Origin: CAZWRK01 sp964635875
GTDB lineage: Bacteria; Pseudomonadota; Gammaproteobacteria; Burkholderiales; Aquaspirillaceae
Assembly: GCA_964635875.1 (NCBI GenBank)
Contig: CAZWRK010000134.1
Location: forward strand, 1-10,613
Direction: 5' to 3'
DNA: 10,613 nt
A model generated the notes under the pieces. That model was given only the letters and a program-made list of their open reading frames with translations. It ran no database searches and had not been told where the DNA came from. Below are positions 1 through 5,281 of the stretch, in pieces; position 1 is the stretch's first letter, and each line of letters opens with the position of its first letter. The position numbers and the translations under genes are program-made.

Positions 1-645
1 CTTGGTGATCTGGTAGTAACGGTCGAAACCTGCCACCATCAACAGCTGCTTGAACAGCTGTGGCGATTGCGGGAGCGCGAAGAATTCGCCCGGATGCACG
101 CGGGACGGCACCAGGTAGTCACGTGCGCCTTCTGGTGTAGAGCGGGTCAGCATCGGGGTTTCGATGTCGATGAAGCCTTGCTTGTCCAGGTGATTACGCA
201 CGCCCATCGCTACGCGATAGCGCATGCGCAGATTTTTTTGCATGGTCGGGCGGCGCAGGTCGATCACGCGATTGGTGAGTCGGACGTTTTCAGACAAATT
301 GTCTTCGTCGATTTGGAACGGCGGGGTCGCGGCAGTGTTCAGAATTTCGATATTTTTAGCCAAAATCTCGATTTGACCAGAGATCAAATTGGCATTGGTC
401 GTGCCTTCTGGGCGGGCGCGTACTAGGCCTGTGATCGCCAACACAAATTCATTGCGGCAGCTGTCTGCGGTGGTAAACGCTTCTGGGGTGTCTGGGTCAA
501 TCACGACTTGTACAAGGCCTTCGCGATCTCGCAAGTCGATAAAAATCACGCCACCATGGTCGCGACGACGATGAACCCAGCCTTTTACGGTGACGGTTTG
601 GTCGAGAAATTTCGTGTCAATTAGTCCGCAATAATCGGTACGCAT
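1..645 (-). CDS. aspS: Aspartyl-tRNA synthetase, N-terminal part (runs off the left edge)
   Basis: Class II aminoacyl-tRNA synthetase that charges tRNA-Asp with aspartate in the cytoplasm, using ATP. Only the first 215 codons are present; bacterial AspRS is usually about 590 residues, so the catalytic core and C-terminus lie outside the window. Residues 1 to about 105 form the OB-fold anticodon-binding domain, with the hallmark stretch KGWVHRRRDHGGVIFIDLRD near residues 21-40. Class II motif 1 follows (FIDIETPMLTRSTPEGARDY), leading to the flipping-loop region and to FDRYYQITK at the edge, just before motif 2. The ATG at 643-645 gives the canonical N-terminus MRTDYCG; only a weak GAAAG-like Shine-Dalgarno precedes it. 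It lies 34 nt after the DUF502 gene on the same strand with no terminator between, so cotranscription is likely. No frameshift is seen. Whether it is the Asp-specific or the Asp/Asn non-discriminating type cannot be judged from this part. Confidence 0.97.
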   Translation of the reverse strand, partial: MRTDYCGLIDTKFLDQTVTVKGWVHRRRDHGGVIFIDLRDREGLVQVVIDPDTPEAFTTADSCRNEFVLAITGLVRARPEGTTNANLISGQIEILAKNIEILNTAATPPFQIDEDNLSENVRLTNRVIDLRRPTMQKNLRMRYRVAMGVRNHLDKQGFIDIETPMLTRSTPEGARDYLVPSRVHPGEFFALPQSPQLFKQLLMVAGFDRYYQITK

Positions 646-679
646 GAATCAGCTTTCGTTTGGAATAGTTAAATGGGTG

Positions 680-1306
680 TTAGTGAGGCGTTTTTTTGGA
701 TGAAGGGGAAACTACACCCATTGATATGACATATTTTAATGCGTCGTCTACGCTCATATCGAGCTCTCGGGTGTCGCTCTTTTTGACAAGCAAAAAGTAC
801 CCAGAGGTTGGATTCGGTGTTGTTGGAACGTAGACGCTGACAAACTCACCCTCAAGGTGTTCGGCGACACCACTGCCTGGCTGCCCAGTAAGAAAGGCGA
901 TCGTCCAAGCATCTTGGTGCGGAAATTGCACTAAGAGCGCTTTGCGAAAGGCTTGTCCTGAGCCGGATAGCAAAGTATCGCTGACCTGTTTCACGCTGGA
1001 GTAAATCGACTTCACCACAGGGATGCGGGTCAGAATGTTTTCCCAGAGTGCGACAATTTTCTGCCCGAGAATATTGGCGGCAAGTGCACCCGTGCTAACC
1101 ATCACAAGGAGCGCAGCGAGAACGCCAAGCCCCGGGAGATGGAAGCCGAGTAGCGCTTCAGGTTGCCAATGTTCTGGCAGCCAGTGTAGCGTTTGATCCA
1201 TGGTGCTCACGATCAGATTCAGCACCCAGATAGTAATCGCCATCGGCAGCCAGATTAAAAATCCGGTCAGTAAATAGCCTTTTAAGGTCAGCTTAGCTTG
1301 TTTCAT
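680..1306 (-). CDS. DUF502 family inner-membrane protein
   Basis: A 208-residue membrane protein of the DUF502 family, whose function is not established in bacteria. Two hydrophobic segments are visible, at about residues 10-34 and 57-79. A conserved amphipathic region follows (TRIPVVKSIYSSVKQVSDTL, residues 93-112), then the family signature VPTTPNPTSGYFLLVKK at about 160-176. The C-terminal half is soluble. I chose the ATG at 1304-1306 (MKQAKLTLKGYLL) because this is where family similarity begins. The longer open frame upstream is only a shadow of the preceding fmdB gene read in another frame. A Shine-Dalgarno-like GAGAG overlaps the TGA stop of fmdB, and the genes are 7 nt apart, which suggests translational coupling. 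The order fmdB, DUF502, aspS is a recurrent arrangement in betaproteobacteria from general knowledge. Confidence 0.9.
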   Translation of the reverse strand: MKQAKLTLKGYLLTGFLIWLPMAITIWVLNLIVSTMDQTLHWLPEHWQPEALLGFHLPGLGVLAALLVMVSTGALAANILGQKIVALWENILTRIPVVKSIYSSVKQVSDTLLSGSGQAFRKALLVQFPHQDAWTIAFLTGQPGSGVAEHLEGEFVSVYVPTTPNPTSGYFLLVKKSDTRELDMSVDDALKYVISMGVVSPSSKKTPH

Positions 1307-1313
1307 TGCGCTC

Positions 1314-1562
1314 TCAGACACATTGACCACAACTACCTGCGCCACAGGCATGGGGAGCCGGTGCAGGTGAGCTGGTACTCTTGTTTTTGAAGTCTGTTGC
1401 GTACCAGCCATTTCCTTTGAGCTGGAAACCCGCGGCAGACAGTTGTTTGGTGTATTGATCGCTGCCACAGGCTGGGCAATGGGCAATCGGATCAGCAGAC
1501 ATTTTTTGCAGATGCTCTTTGCTCGCACCGCATGCTGCGCAGTGGTACTCGTAAATAGGCAT
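1314..1562 (-). CDS. FmdB family zinc-ribbon protein with Cys-rich tail
   Basis: An 82-residue small protein of the FmdB/CxxC_CXXC_SSSS family, thought to be regulatory; its exact role is unknown. It starts with the family signature MPIYEYHCAACG. Two CxxC knuckles (C8/C11 and C29/C32) would bind one zinc ion, followed by the conserved segment KQLSAAGFQLKGNGWYATDF at about residues 39-58. After a Ser/Pro/Ala-rich linker (62-70) the protein ends in a second cysteine group, C73, C78 and C81. The ATG at 1560-1562 has a GAGG Shine-Dalgarno 9 nt upstream. It is the first gene of the likely fmdB, DUF502, aspS operon and is divergent from fabI. The C-terminal cysteines could bind a second metal or take part in redox chemistry; that is inference. 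Confidence 0.93.
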   Translation of the reverse strand: MPIYEYHCAACGASKEHLQKMSADPIAHCPACGSDQYTKQLSAAGFQLKGNGWYATDFKNKSTSSPAPAPHACGAGSCGQCV

Positions 1563-1592
1563 GAATCTTAACCTCAGCGGATTCTGAACAGG

Positions 1593-1613
1593 CTGTGACC
1601 TGAAAAATCACAG
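1593..1613. repeat. Inverted repeat in the fmdB upstream region
   Basis: The arms CTGTGA (1593-1598) and TCACAG (1608-1613) are perfectly complementary across 9 nt. If the proposed fmdB promoter is right, the element lies in the fmdB 5' leader, about 30 nt upstream of the start codon. The half-sites resemble CRP half-sites, but the spacing is 9 nt instead of 6, so a CRP site is not supported. Confidence 0.4.
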
Positions 1614-1632
1614 GCATTTGATAAAACGCAAA

Positions 1633-1659
1633 AGTATAACTGATGAATTCTCGCGACAA
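1633..1659 (-). promoter_or_regulatory. Candidate promoter for the fmdB-DUF502-aspS operon
   Basis: On the minus strand a TATACT -10 hexamer (1633-1638, five of six consensus bases) follows a TTGTCG -35-like hexamer (1654-1659, four of six), with a short 15-nt spacer. It would start transcription near 1626 and give a leader of about 64 nt. It is a by-eye match, and the short spacer lowers confidence. Confidence 0.33.
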
Positions 1660-1702
1660 CACTCGATATATCCTTACTGCTGTCATGGTATAGAAATATC
1701 TT

Positions 1703-1723
1703 CACTGCATATTAGTTGCAGTG
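1703..1723. promoter_or_regulatory. Perfect operator-like dyad CACTGCA-N7-TGCAGTG upstream of fabI
   Basis: Two 7-bp arms (1703-1709 and 1717-1723) form a perfect inverted repeat around a 7-nt AT-rich centre. The site lies between the divergent fmdB and fabI genes, about 80 bp upstream of the fabI start and just upstream of its candidate promoter. This size and symmetry fit a dimeric helix-turn-helix regulator; the regulator is unknown. Confidence 0.45.
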
Positions 1724-1737
1724 CAGCATTGAGTGCG

Positions 1738-1764
1738 TTCACAATCGTACTTAGTTGTTATGAT
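1738..1764 (+). promoter_or_regulatory. Candidate promoter for fabI
   Basis: TTCACA (1738-1743, five of six -35 consensus bases) and TATGAT (1759-1764, five of six -10 bases) are separated by 15 nt, which is shorter than ideal. Transcription would start near 1771, leaving a leader of about 30 nt that holds the GGAG ribosome-binding site at 1789-1792. The dyad at 1703-1723 lies directly upstream. Confidence 0.35.
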
Positions 1765-1800
1765 GGCTTGACCCTTTTATCTAAAACTGGAGTAGTAAAC

Positions 1801-2583
1801 ATGACCCTGAACAACCTCCCCGACATCGTTGCTGGCAAAAAAGGTCTGATTGTTGGTATCGCAAACGACAACTCGATTGCCTATGGCTGCGCCAGTGTAC
1901 TGAAGTCGCTCGGAGCCGAATTCGCTGTCACGTATCTGAACGAAAAAGCTGAGCGTTTTGTGCGTCCTTTGGCAGAAGAGCTGGAAAGCCCGATTTTCAT
2001 GCCGATGAATATTGAAGAGCCCGGTCAATTGGAAGCTGTGTTCAAGGCCATCGAAGAAAAATGGGGTAAGTTGGACTTTGTGATTCACTCCATGGCGTTC
2101 TGCCCGATGGATGATTTACATGGTCGCGTGACCGATGTTTCTCAAGAGGGTTTCTTGCAAGCAATGCGGGTTTCTTGCTACTCCTTGATCGAAATGGCAC
2201 GCTTGGCTGAGCCGCTGATGACTGATGGCGGCGCGATTGTCACCATGAGCTACTATGGCGCCGATAAAGTGGTTGAAAACTACAATATCATGGGCCCCGT
2301 AAAGGCGGCACTTGAATCGACCGTGCGTTACTTGGCTGCAGAGTTAGGTTCTAAAAAAATCCGTGTTCACGCTGTTTCTCCCGGCCCGCTAAAAACCCGC
2401 GCCGCCTCCGGCATTGCCCACTTCGACAAGTTGATCGAAGAAGCGATTGCGCGTTCGCCAGAGCATCGTTTGGTTGACATCGAAGATGTTGGCATGACCA
2501 CTGCTTTCCTCGTTTCGGATGCTTCGCGCGCAATGACGGGCGAGGTTGTGTATGTGGATGGTGGTTTCCACATTATGGCGTAA
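1801..2583 (+). CDS. fabI: Enoyl-[acyl-carrier-protein] reductase (NADH), FabI type
   Basis: A 260-residue cytoplasmic enzyme that catalyses the last step of each fatty-acid elongation cycle, reducing trans-2-enoyl-ACP with NAD(P)H. It belongs to the short-chain dehydrogenase superfamily. The N-terminal nucleotide-binding region reads GLIVGIANDNSIAYG (15-29). The active site has Tyr151, Tyr161 and Lys168, matching the Y-N9-Y-N6-K spacing of E. coli FabI (Tyr146, Tyr156, Lys163). The C-terminus VYVDGGFHIMA is typical of the family. I chose the ATG at 1801 because GGAG lies 8 nt before it and similarity starts there; the frame stays open upstream to about 1618, but that part looks non-coding. 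The sequence (HSMAFCP, SYYGADKVVENYNIMGPVKAA) differs clearly from the E. coli form and resembles the FabI variant often found beside pta and ackA. It may be a second FabI of the genome rather than the housekeeping one. An intrinsic terminator follows. Confidence 0.92.
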   Translation: MTLNNLPDIVAGKKGLIVGIANDNSIAYGCASVLKSLGAEFAVTYLNEKAERFVRPLAEELESPIFMPMNIEEPGQLEAVFKAIEEKWGKLDFVIHSMAFCPMDDLHGRVTDVSQEGFLQAMRVSCYSLIEMARLAEPLMTDGGAIVTMSYYGADKVVENYNIMGPVKAALESTVRYLAAELGSKKIRVHAVSPGPLKTRAASGIAHFDKLIEEAIARSPEHRLVDIEDVGMTTAFLVSDASRAMTGEVVYVDGGFHIMA

Positions 2584-2590
2584 TGCCGAA

Positions 2591-2607
2591 CTAGATTTTT
2601 AATCTAG
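2591..2607. repeat. Short hairpin after fabI
   Basis: CTAGATT (2591-2597) and AATCTAG (2601-2607) are perfectly complementary across a 3-nt loop, 8 nt after the fabI stop codon. It is AT-rich and has no T-run of its own. It may stabilise the 3' end of the fabI transcript together with the terminator that follows. Confidence 0.4.
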
Positions 2608-2617
2608 CAAGAGACCA

Positions 2618-2647
2618 CAGGCGGGGGAGATCCTTCCGCCTGTTTTT
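2618..2647 (+). terminator. Intrinsic terminator after fabI
   Basis: A 7-bp GC-rich stem, CAGGCGG (2618-2624) with CCGCCTG (2636-2642), encloses an 11-nt loop and is followed directly by five T residues (2643-2647). It would end the fabI transcript, or limit read-through into pta and ackA 43 nt further on. Confidence 0.8.
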
Positions 2648-2674
2648 GAGCCAAATTGGCTGGATTTTTAGAGT
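2646..2674 (+). promoter_or_regulatory. Possible pta promoter enclosing a 13-bp palindrome
   Basis: TTGAGC (2646-2651) and TAGAGT (2669-2674) are each four of six matches to consensus, with an ideal 17-nt spacer. Most of the perfect palindrome AGCCAAATTGGCT (2649-2661) lies in that spacer. The predicted start near 2681 would leave a leader of only about 9 nt before the pta ATG, which argues against it. The palindrome itself is certain; its role is not. Confidence 0.25.
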
Positions 2675-2689
2675 TAAGCGAGACACATC

Positions 2690-3619
2690 ATGACCCGCGA
2701 CGAACGTGCATTTGAAGATATCATCGAAGCCGCATTGCAATACCCGCCCATTAAAATGGCCGTAGCGCACCCTTGCAGCCCTGAGTCCTTAAAAGGGGCG
2801 GTTGAGTCTGCTGAGGCAGGTTTGATCGAGCCGATTTTAGTTGCACCCCGCTCCAAGCTAGACAAATTGGCCGAAGAGCTAGACATTGACCTATCGCGCT
2901 TCCGCATTATTGACGTGCCCCACAGCCATGCTGCGGCAGAAAAAGCTGTCGAGCTGATTCGTCTGGGTGAGGCGCACTCGCTGATGAAAGGGAGCTTGCA
3001 CACCGACGAATTTATGTCCGAAGCGCTGCACCGCACCACGGGTATTCGCACCGACCGTCGTATTTCCCACACTTTCATCATGAAAGTGGAAAGCTATCCG
3101 CGTTATCTGTTTATTACCGATGCCGCGATTAACATTTCGCCTGATTTGACTTCTAAACAGCACATCACCCAAAACGCGATTGATCTCTGTCATGCGCTGG
3201 GCATCATGATGCCGAAAGTGGCAATTTTGTCCGCAGTTGAAACCGTCAGCCCGACCATTCCTTCGACGCTGGACGCGGCTGCATTGTGCAAAATGGCTGA
3301 CCGTGGGCAAATCACCGGCGCGATTTTGGATGGCCCCTTGGCATTCGATAATGCGATTTCTCATGCTGCTGCTGACACCAAAGGGATTCATTCTTTAGTT
3401 GCTGGGGATCCGGATATTCTAGTTGTGCCTGATTTAGAGTCGGGCAATATGCTGGCTAAACAATTGTCTTACTTGGCGGCGGCGGCCTCTGCTGGCGTGG
3501 TGATGGGTGCACGGGTTCCAATCGTGCTGACCAGCCGTGCGGAAGACGCTCAAGGTCGCCTGGCTTCTGCTGCAGTTGCTGCGCTGGTGGCGCATCGCCG
3601 CGTTCTTGGCACCGAATAA
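2690..3619 (+). CDS. pta: Phosphate acetyl/butyryl transferase family protein
   Basis: A 309-residue cytoplasmic acyltransferase of the PTA_PTB family, which interconverts acyl-CoA plus phosphate with acyl-phosphate plus CoA. With the adjacent acetate kinase it would carry acetyl-CoA (or propionyl/butyryl-CoA) to the free acid with ATP formation. The whole protein is one PTA_PTB domain. Typical stretches are LMKGSLHTDEF (98-108), TDAAINISPDL (143-153), DGPLAFDNAIS (214-224), VPDLESGNML (246-255) and GARVPIVLTSRAED (273-286). The enoyl-CoA hydratase-like (MaoC) N-terminal domain found in longer relatives of about 460 residues is absent; the upstream DNA holds the terminator, not a broken domain. 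It is much shorter than the roughly 700-residue Pta of E. coli, which has extra N-terminal domains. The start ATG has only a weak GCGAGA-like ribosome-binding site. Acetyl and butyryl specificity cannot be told apart by eye. Confidence 0.9.
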   Translation: MTRDERAFEDIIEAALQYPPIKMAVAHPCSPESLKGAVESAEAGLIEPILVAPRSKLDKLAEELDIDLSRFRIIDVPHSHAAAEKAVELIRLGEAHSLMKGSLHTDEFMSEALHRTTGIRTDRRISHTFIMKVESYPRYLFITDAAINISPDLTSKQHITQNAIDLCHALGIMMPKVAILSAVETVSPTIPSTLDAAALCKMADRGQITGAILDGPLAFDNAISHAAADTKGIHSLVAGDPDILVVPDLESGNMLAKQLSYLAAAASAGVVMGARVPIVLTSRAEDAQGRLASAAVAALVAHRRVLGTE

Positions 3620-3628
3620 GGCCACATT

Positions 3629-4795
3629 ATGCAGACACTCCTGACACTGAATGTAGGTTCTTCGACGCTAAAATTTACGTACTACGGCATTGAGCAAGGG
3701 CAGCCGGTAATTCGTTGCGGTGGGCTGGTCGATGGCATCGGTAAGCCTGTGGGTCGCTTTATGAGCCATGTCGACGGTCATACGCTTCGTGATGAGCCTT
3801 TTCCTGCCTCTACGCACGCGCATGCGATTGCTGACGTGCTGGCGCTCGGGCACGAGCGTGATTTGCAGCTGGCTGCGGTGGCGCATCGGGTGGTGCATGG
3901 CGGTGGCGATTTTGCCTCTGCGGTCCGTTTGGATGCGGATGTTTTAGCGAAGTTGCACAGCTTGATTCCGCTGGCTCCGCTTCATCAGCCGGGCAGCTTG
4001 GCGGGGATCGCTGCAGTGACGGCAGAAGCGCCGCACATTCCACAATTTGCGTGCTTTGATACGGCTTTTCATGCAACACAAGATCCTTTATCAACCCGAT
4101 TTGGGATTGCGCGGCACTGGCATGATGAGGGCGTGCGCCGTTATAGCTTCCATGGTTTATCGTATGCGGCGATTGCACACAAACTGCCAGAGGTTTTAGG
4201 GGCGGAAGAGGCTGAAAAGCGTGTGGTGGTCTTGCATTTAGGAAGTGGTTCTTCTGCGTGTGTGATGCATCATCGTAAGAGCGTTGCTACGAGCATGGGC
4301 ATGAGTGCATGCGAAGGCTTGATGATGGGGTCGCGCCCGGGGAACCTCGATCCAGAAGTGGTGCTGTACTGGATGGAAAATGCCGGTATGGATATCGCGG
4401 CTGTTCGTCAGGAGCTGTATAAAAAATCGGGCTTGCTCGGCGTTTCGGGCGGCCTGTCGGCCGATATGCGAGAACTGTTGGTAAGCGACGAGGCTGCGGC
4501 GCAAGAGGCTGTCGAGCTGTTCTGCTATCGTGCGGCGCGCGAGGTTGGCGCGCTAGCGGTACAGGCTGGCGGGATTGATCACTTGGTCTTTACGGCGGGC
4601 ATGGGTGAAAGAAGTGCCGTTGTTCGCCATAAAATCATTGAGCGTCTTGCTTTCTTGGGCTTTAGCCTGGATGAGGACGCAAATACGGCGAATGCGGCGC
4701 GTATTAGCCGTGTGGGCGCTGAGCGCGCAGTTTGGGTGATTCCGACGGATGAAGAAGGCCAAATGGCGCGTGAGGCATTTGCTTTGCTCGGTTAA
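3629..4795 (+). CDS. ackA: Acetate/propionate kinase
   Basis: A 388-residue cytoplasmic kinase of the ASKHA fold that converts acetyl-phosphate plus ADP to acetate plus ATP, reversibly. Expected active-site positions are present: Asn8 in LTLNVGSSTLKF, Arg87 in HRVVHGGG, Asp144 in CFDTAFH, His175 in RRYSFHGLS, Arg236 in GSRPGNLDP, Glu327 in FTAGMGERS, and Glu375/Glu376 in IPTDEE. The phosphate-binding stretch VVLHLGSGSSACV lies at about 199-212. Length is close to the usual 390-400. The ATG at 3629 lies 9 nt after the pta stop, and its Shine-Dalgarno (TAAGG) overlaps that stop, so the two genes are almost certainly cotranscribed and translationally coupled. A strong terminator follows. The GLMMGSRPGN and GSGSSAC variants mark it as the pta/fabI-associated branch of the family; propionate or butyrate use is possible. 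Confidence 0.95.
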   Translation: MQTLLTLNVGSSTLKFTYYGIEQGQPVIRCGGLVDGIGKPVGRFMSHVDGHTLRDEPFPASTHAHAIADVLALGHERDLQLAAVAHRVVHGGGDFASAVRLDADVLAKLHSLIPLAPLHQPGSLAGIAAVTAEAPHIPQFACFDTAFHATQDPLSTRFGIARHWHDEGVRRYSFHGLSYAAIAHKLPEVLGAEEAEKRVVVLHLGSGSSACVMHHRKSVATSMGMSACEGLMMGSRPGNLDPEVVLYWMENAGMDIAAVRQELYKKSGLLGVSGGLSADMRELLVSDEAAAQEAVELFCYRAAREVGALAVQAGGIDHLVFTAGMGERSAVVRHKIIERLAFLGFSLDEDANTANAARISRVGAERAVWVIPTDEEGQMAREAFALLG

Positions 4796-4818
4796 CACTT
4801 GCCATCGTCCACAAAAAC

Positions 4819-4845
4819 AAAAAGCCCCAGACTCTGGGGCTTTTT
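4819..4845. terminator. Bidirectional intrinsic terminator between ackA and rpsT
   Basis: A symmetrical hairpin of AAAAAGCCCCAG (4819-4830) with CTGGGGCTTTTT (4834-4845) and a 3-nt loop. It has a T-run on both strands, so it can end ackA (plus) and the convergent rpsT (minus). Confidence 0.9.
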
Positions 4846-4870
4846 CACGCGCGTGTGTGTTTTGGCTAAA

Positions 4871-5137
4871 TTAGGCAGCCAAAGCCTTGATTGCAGCAGA
4901 CAGACGGCTCTTATGACGAGCAGCTTTGTTCTTGTGAACAACGCGTTTATCTGCCAAGCGATCGATGACGCTGACGTTGCTGTTGAAAGCACCTTGAGCA
5001 GCGGCTTTGTCACCAGCGCGGATGGCTTTGATGACGGTTTTCACTGCTGTGCGGTACTGGGAACGCAGGCTGGCATTGTGCTCACGGGCTGCCACAGCCT
5101 GGCGTGCGCGCTTACGTGCTTGTGCGCTATTTGCCAT
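4871..5137 (-). CDS. rpsT: 30S ribosomal protein S20
   Basis: An 88-residue, very basic primary-binding protein of the small ribosomal subunit, which contacts 16S rRNA and helps 30S assembly. The N-terminus MANSAQARKRARQ and the stretches LRSQYRTAVKTVIKAI (24-39), VSVIDRLADKRVVHKNKAARHKSRL (from residue 55) are diagnostic, and the length is normal. The ATG start has a clear AGGAG Shine-Dalgarno (complement of 5147-5151) 9 nt upstream. It is monocistronic: a good promoter lies at 5183-5211 and the bidirectional terminator 26 nt after the stop. It is divergent from murJ, an arrangement common in proteobacteria. In E. coli S20 represses translation of its own mRNA; the palindromic leader here could serve a similar role, but that is inference. 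Confidence 0.98.
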   Translation of the reverse strand: MANSAQARKRARQAVAAREHNASLRSQYRTAVKTVIKAIRAGDKAAAQGAFNSNVSVIDRLADKRVVHKNKAARHKSRLSAAIKALAA

Positions 5138-5149
5138 GTATAACTACTC

Positions 5150-5172
5150 CTGAAATTTCAGACGGATATCCG
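5150..5172 (-). repeat. Two tandem perfect palindromes filling the rpsT leader
   Basis: CTGAAATTTCAG (5150-5161, 12 bp) and CGGATATCCG (5163-5172, 10 bp) are both perfect palindromes separated by one base. They occupy most of the roughly 38-nt leader predicted from the rpsT promoter. The first palindrome overlaps two bases of the AGGAG ribosome-binding site (5147-5151). Confidence 0.5.
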
Positions 5173-5182
5173 AGAACAGGAG

Positions 5183-5211
5183 ATTTTACTCAGAGGGGAA
5201 CTTTTTTGCAA
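5183..5211 (-). promoter_or_regulatory. rpsT promoter
   Basis: On the minus strand TTGCAA (-35, 5206-5211) and TAAAAT (-10, 5183-5188, five of six bases) are separated by exactly 17 nt. Transcription would begin near 5176, about 38 nt before the start codon. This is the best sigma-70-type match seen in the window. Confidence 0.7.
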
Positions 5212-5234
5212 GAAGATGGACTTGGCTTTAACAT
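5206..5234 (+). promoter_or_regulatory. Candidate murJ promoter sharing its -35 with rpsT
   Basis: The same TTGCAA (5206-5211) is its own reverse complement, and 17 nt downstream on the plus strand is TAACAT (5229-5234, four of six -10 bases). Transcription would start near 5241, about 40 nt before the murJ ATG. Confidence 0.45.
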
Positions 5235-5281
5235 ACTGTCTCCTCTTCCGGCAGTGTCCGGCCATCTTTTTCTGAAACAAA

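Noticed and set aside
1307..1528. Extended N-terminus of the DUF502 protein overlapping fmdB
   Set aside because: The extension is fmdB read in another frame. The family sequence begins at the ATG at 1304-1306, which has its own ribosome-binding site.
1594..1612. CRP-like binding site (TGTGA...TCACA)
   Set aside because: The half-sites are separated by 9 nt instead of the required 6.
1618..1800. Extended N-terminus of FabI from an upstream open frame (61 extra residues)
   Set aside because: FabI homology starts at the ATG at 1801, which has a GGAG ribosome-binding site. The upstream part contains the dyad and promoter-like sequences and does not look like an enzyme N-terminus.
2090..2109. 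Triclosan-resistance substitution in FabI (Ala99 at the position of E. coli Gly93)
   Set aside because: Alanine is normal at this position in other FabI enzymes, including triclosan-sensitive ones such as that of Staphylococcus aureus, so no resistance can be inferred.
5157..5166. Neisseria-type DNA uptake sequence
   Set aside because: The minus strand reads TCCGTCTGAA, one base away from the GCCGTCTGAA core, but it is a single occurrence in 10.6 kb and is part of the rpsT leader palindromes. Real uptake sequences would normally recur.
5250..5278. Hairpin CCGG-N6-CCGG followed by TTTTT before murJ, as a terminator
   Set aside because: The stem is only 4 bp, and a terminator between the murJ promoter and its start would make little sense. 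Probably chance.
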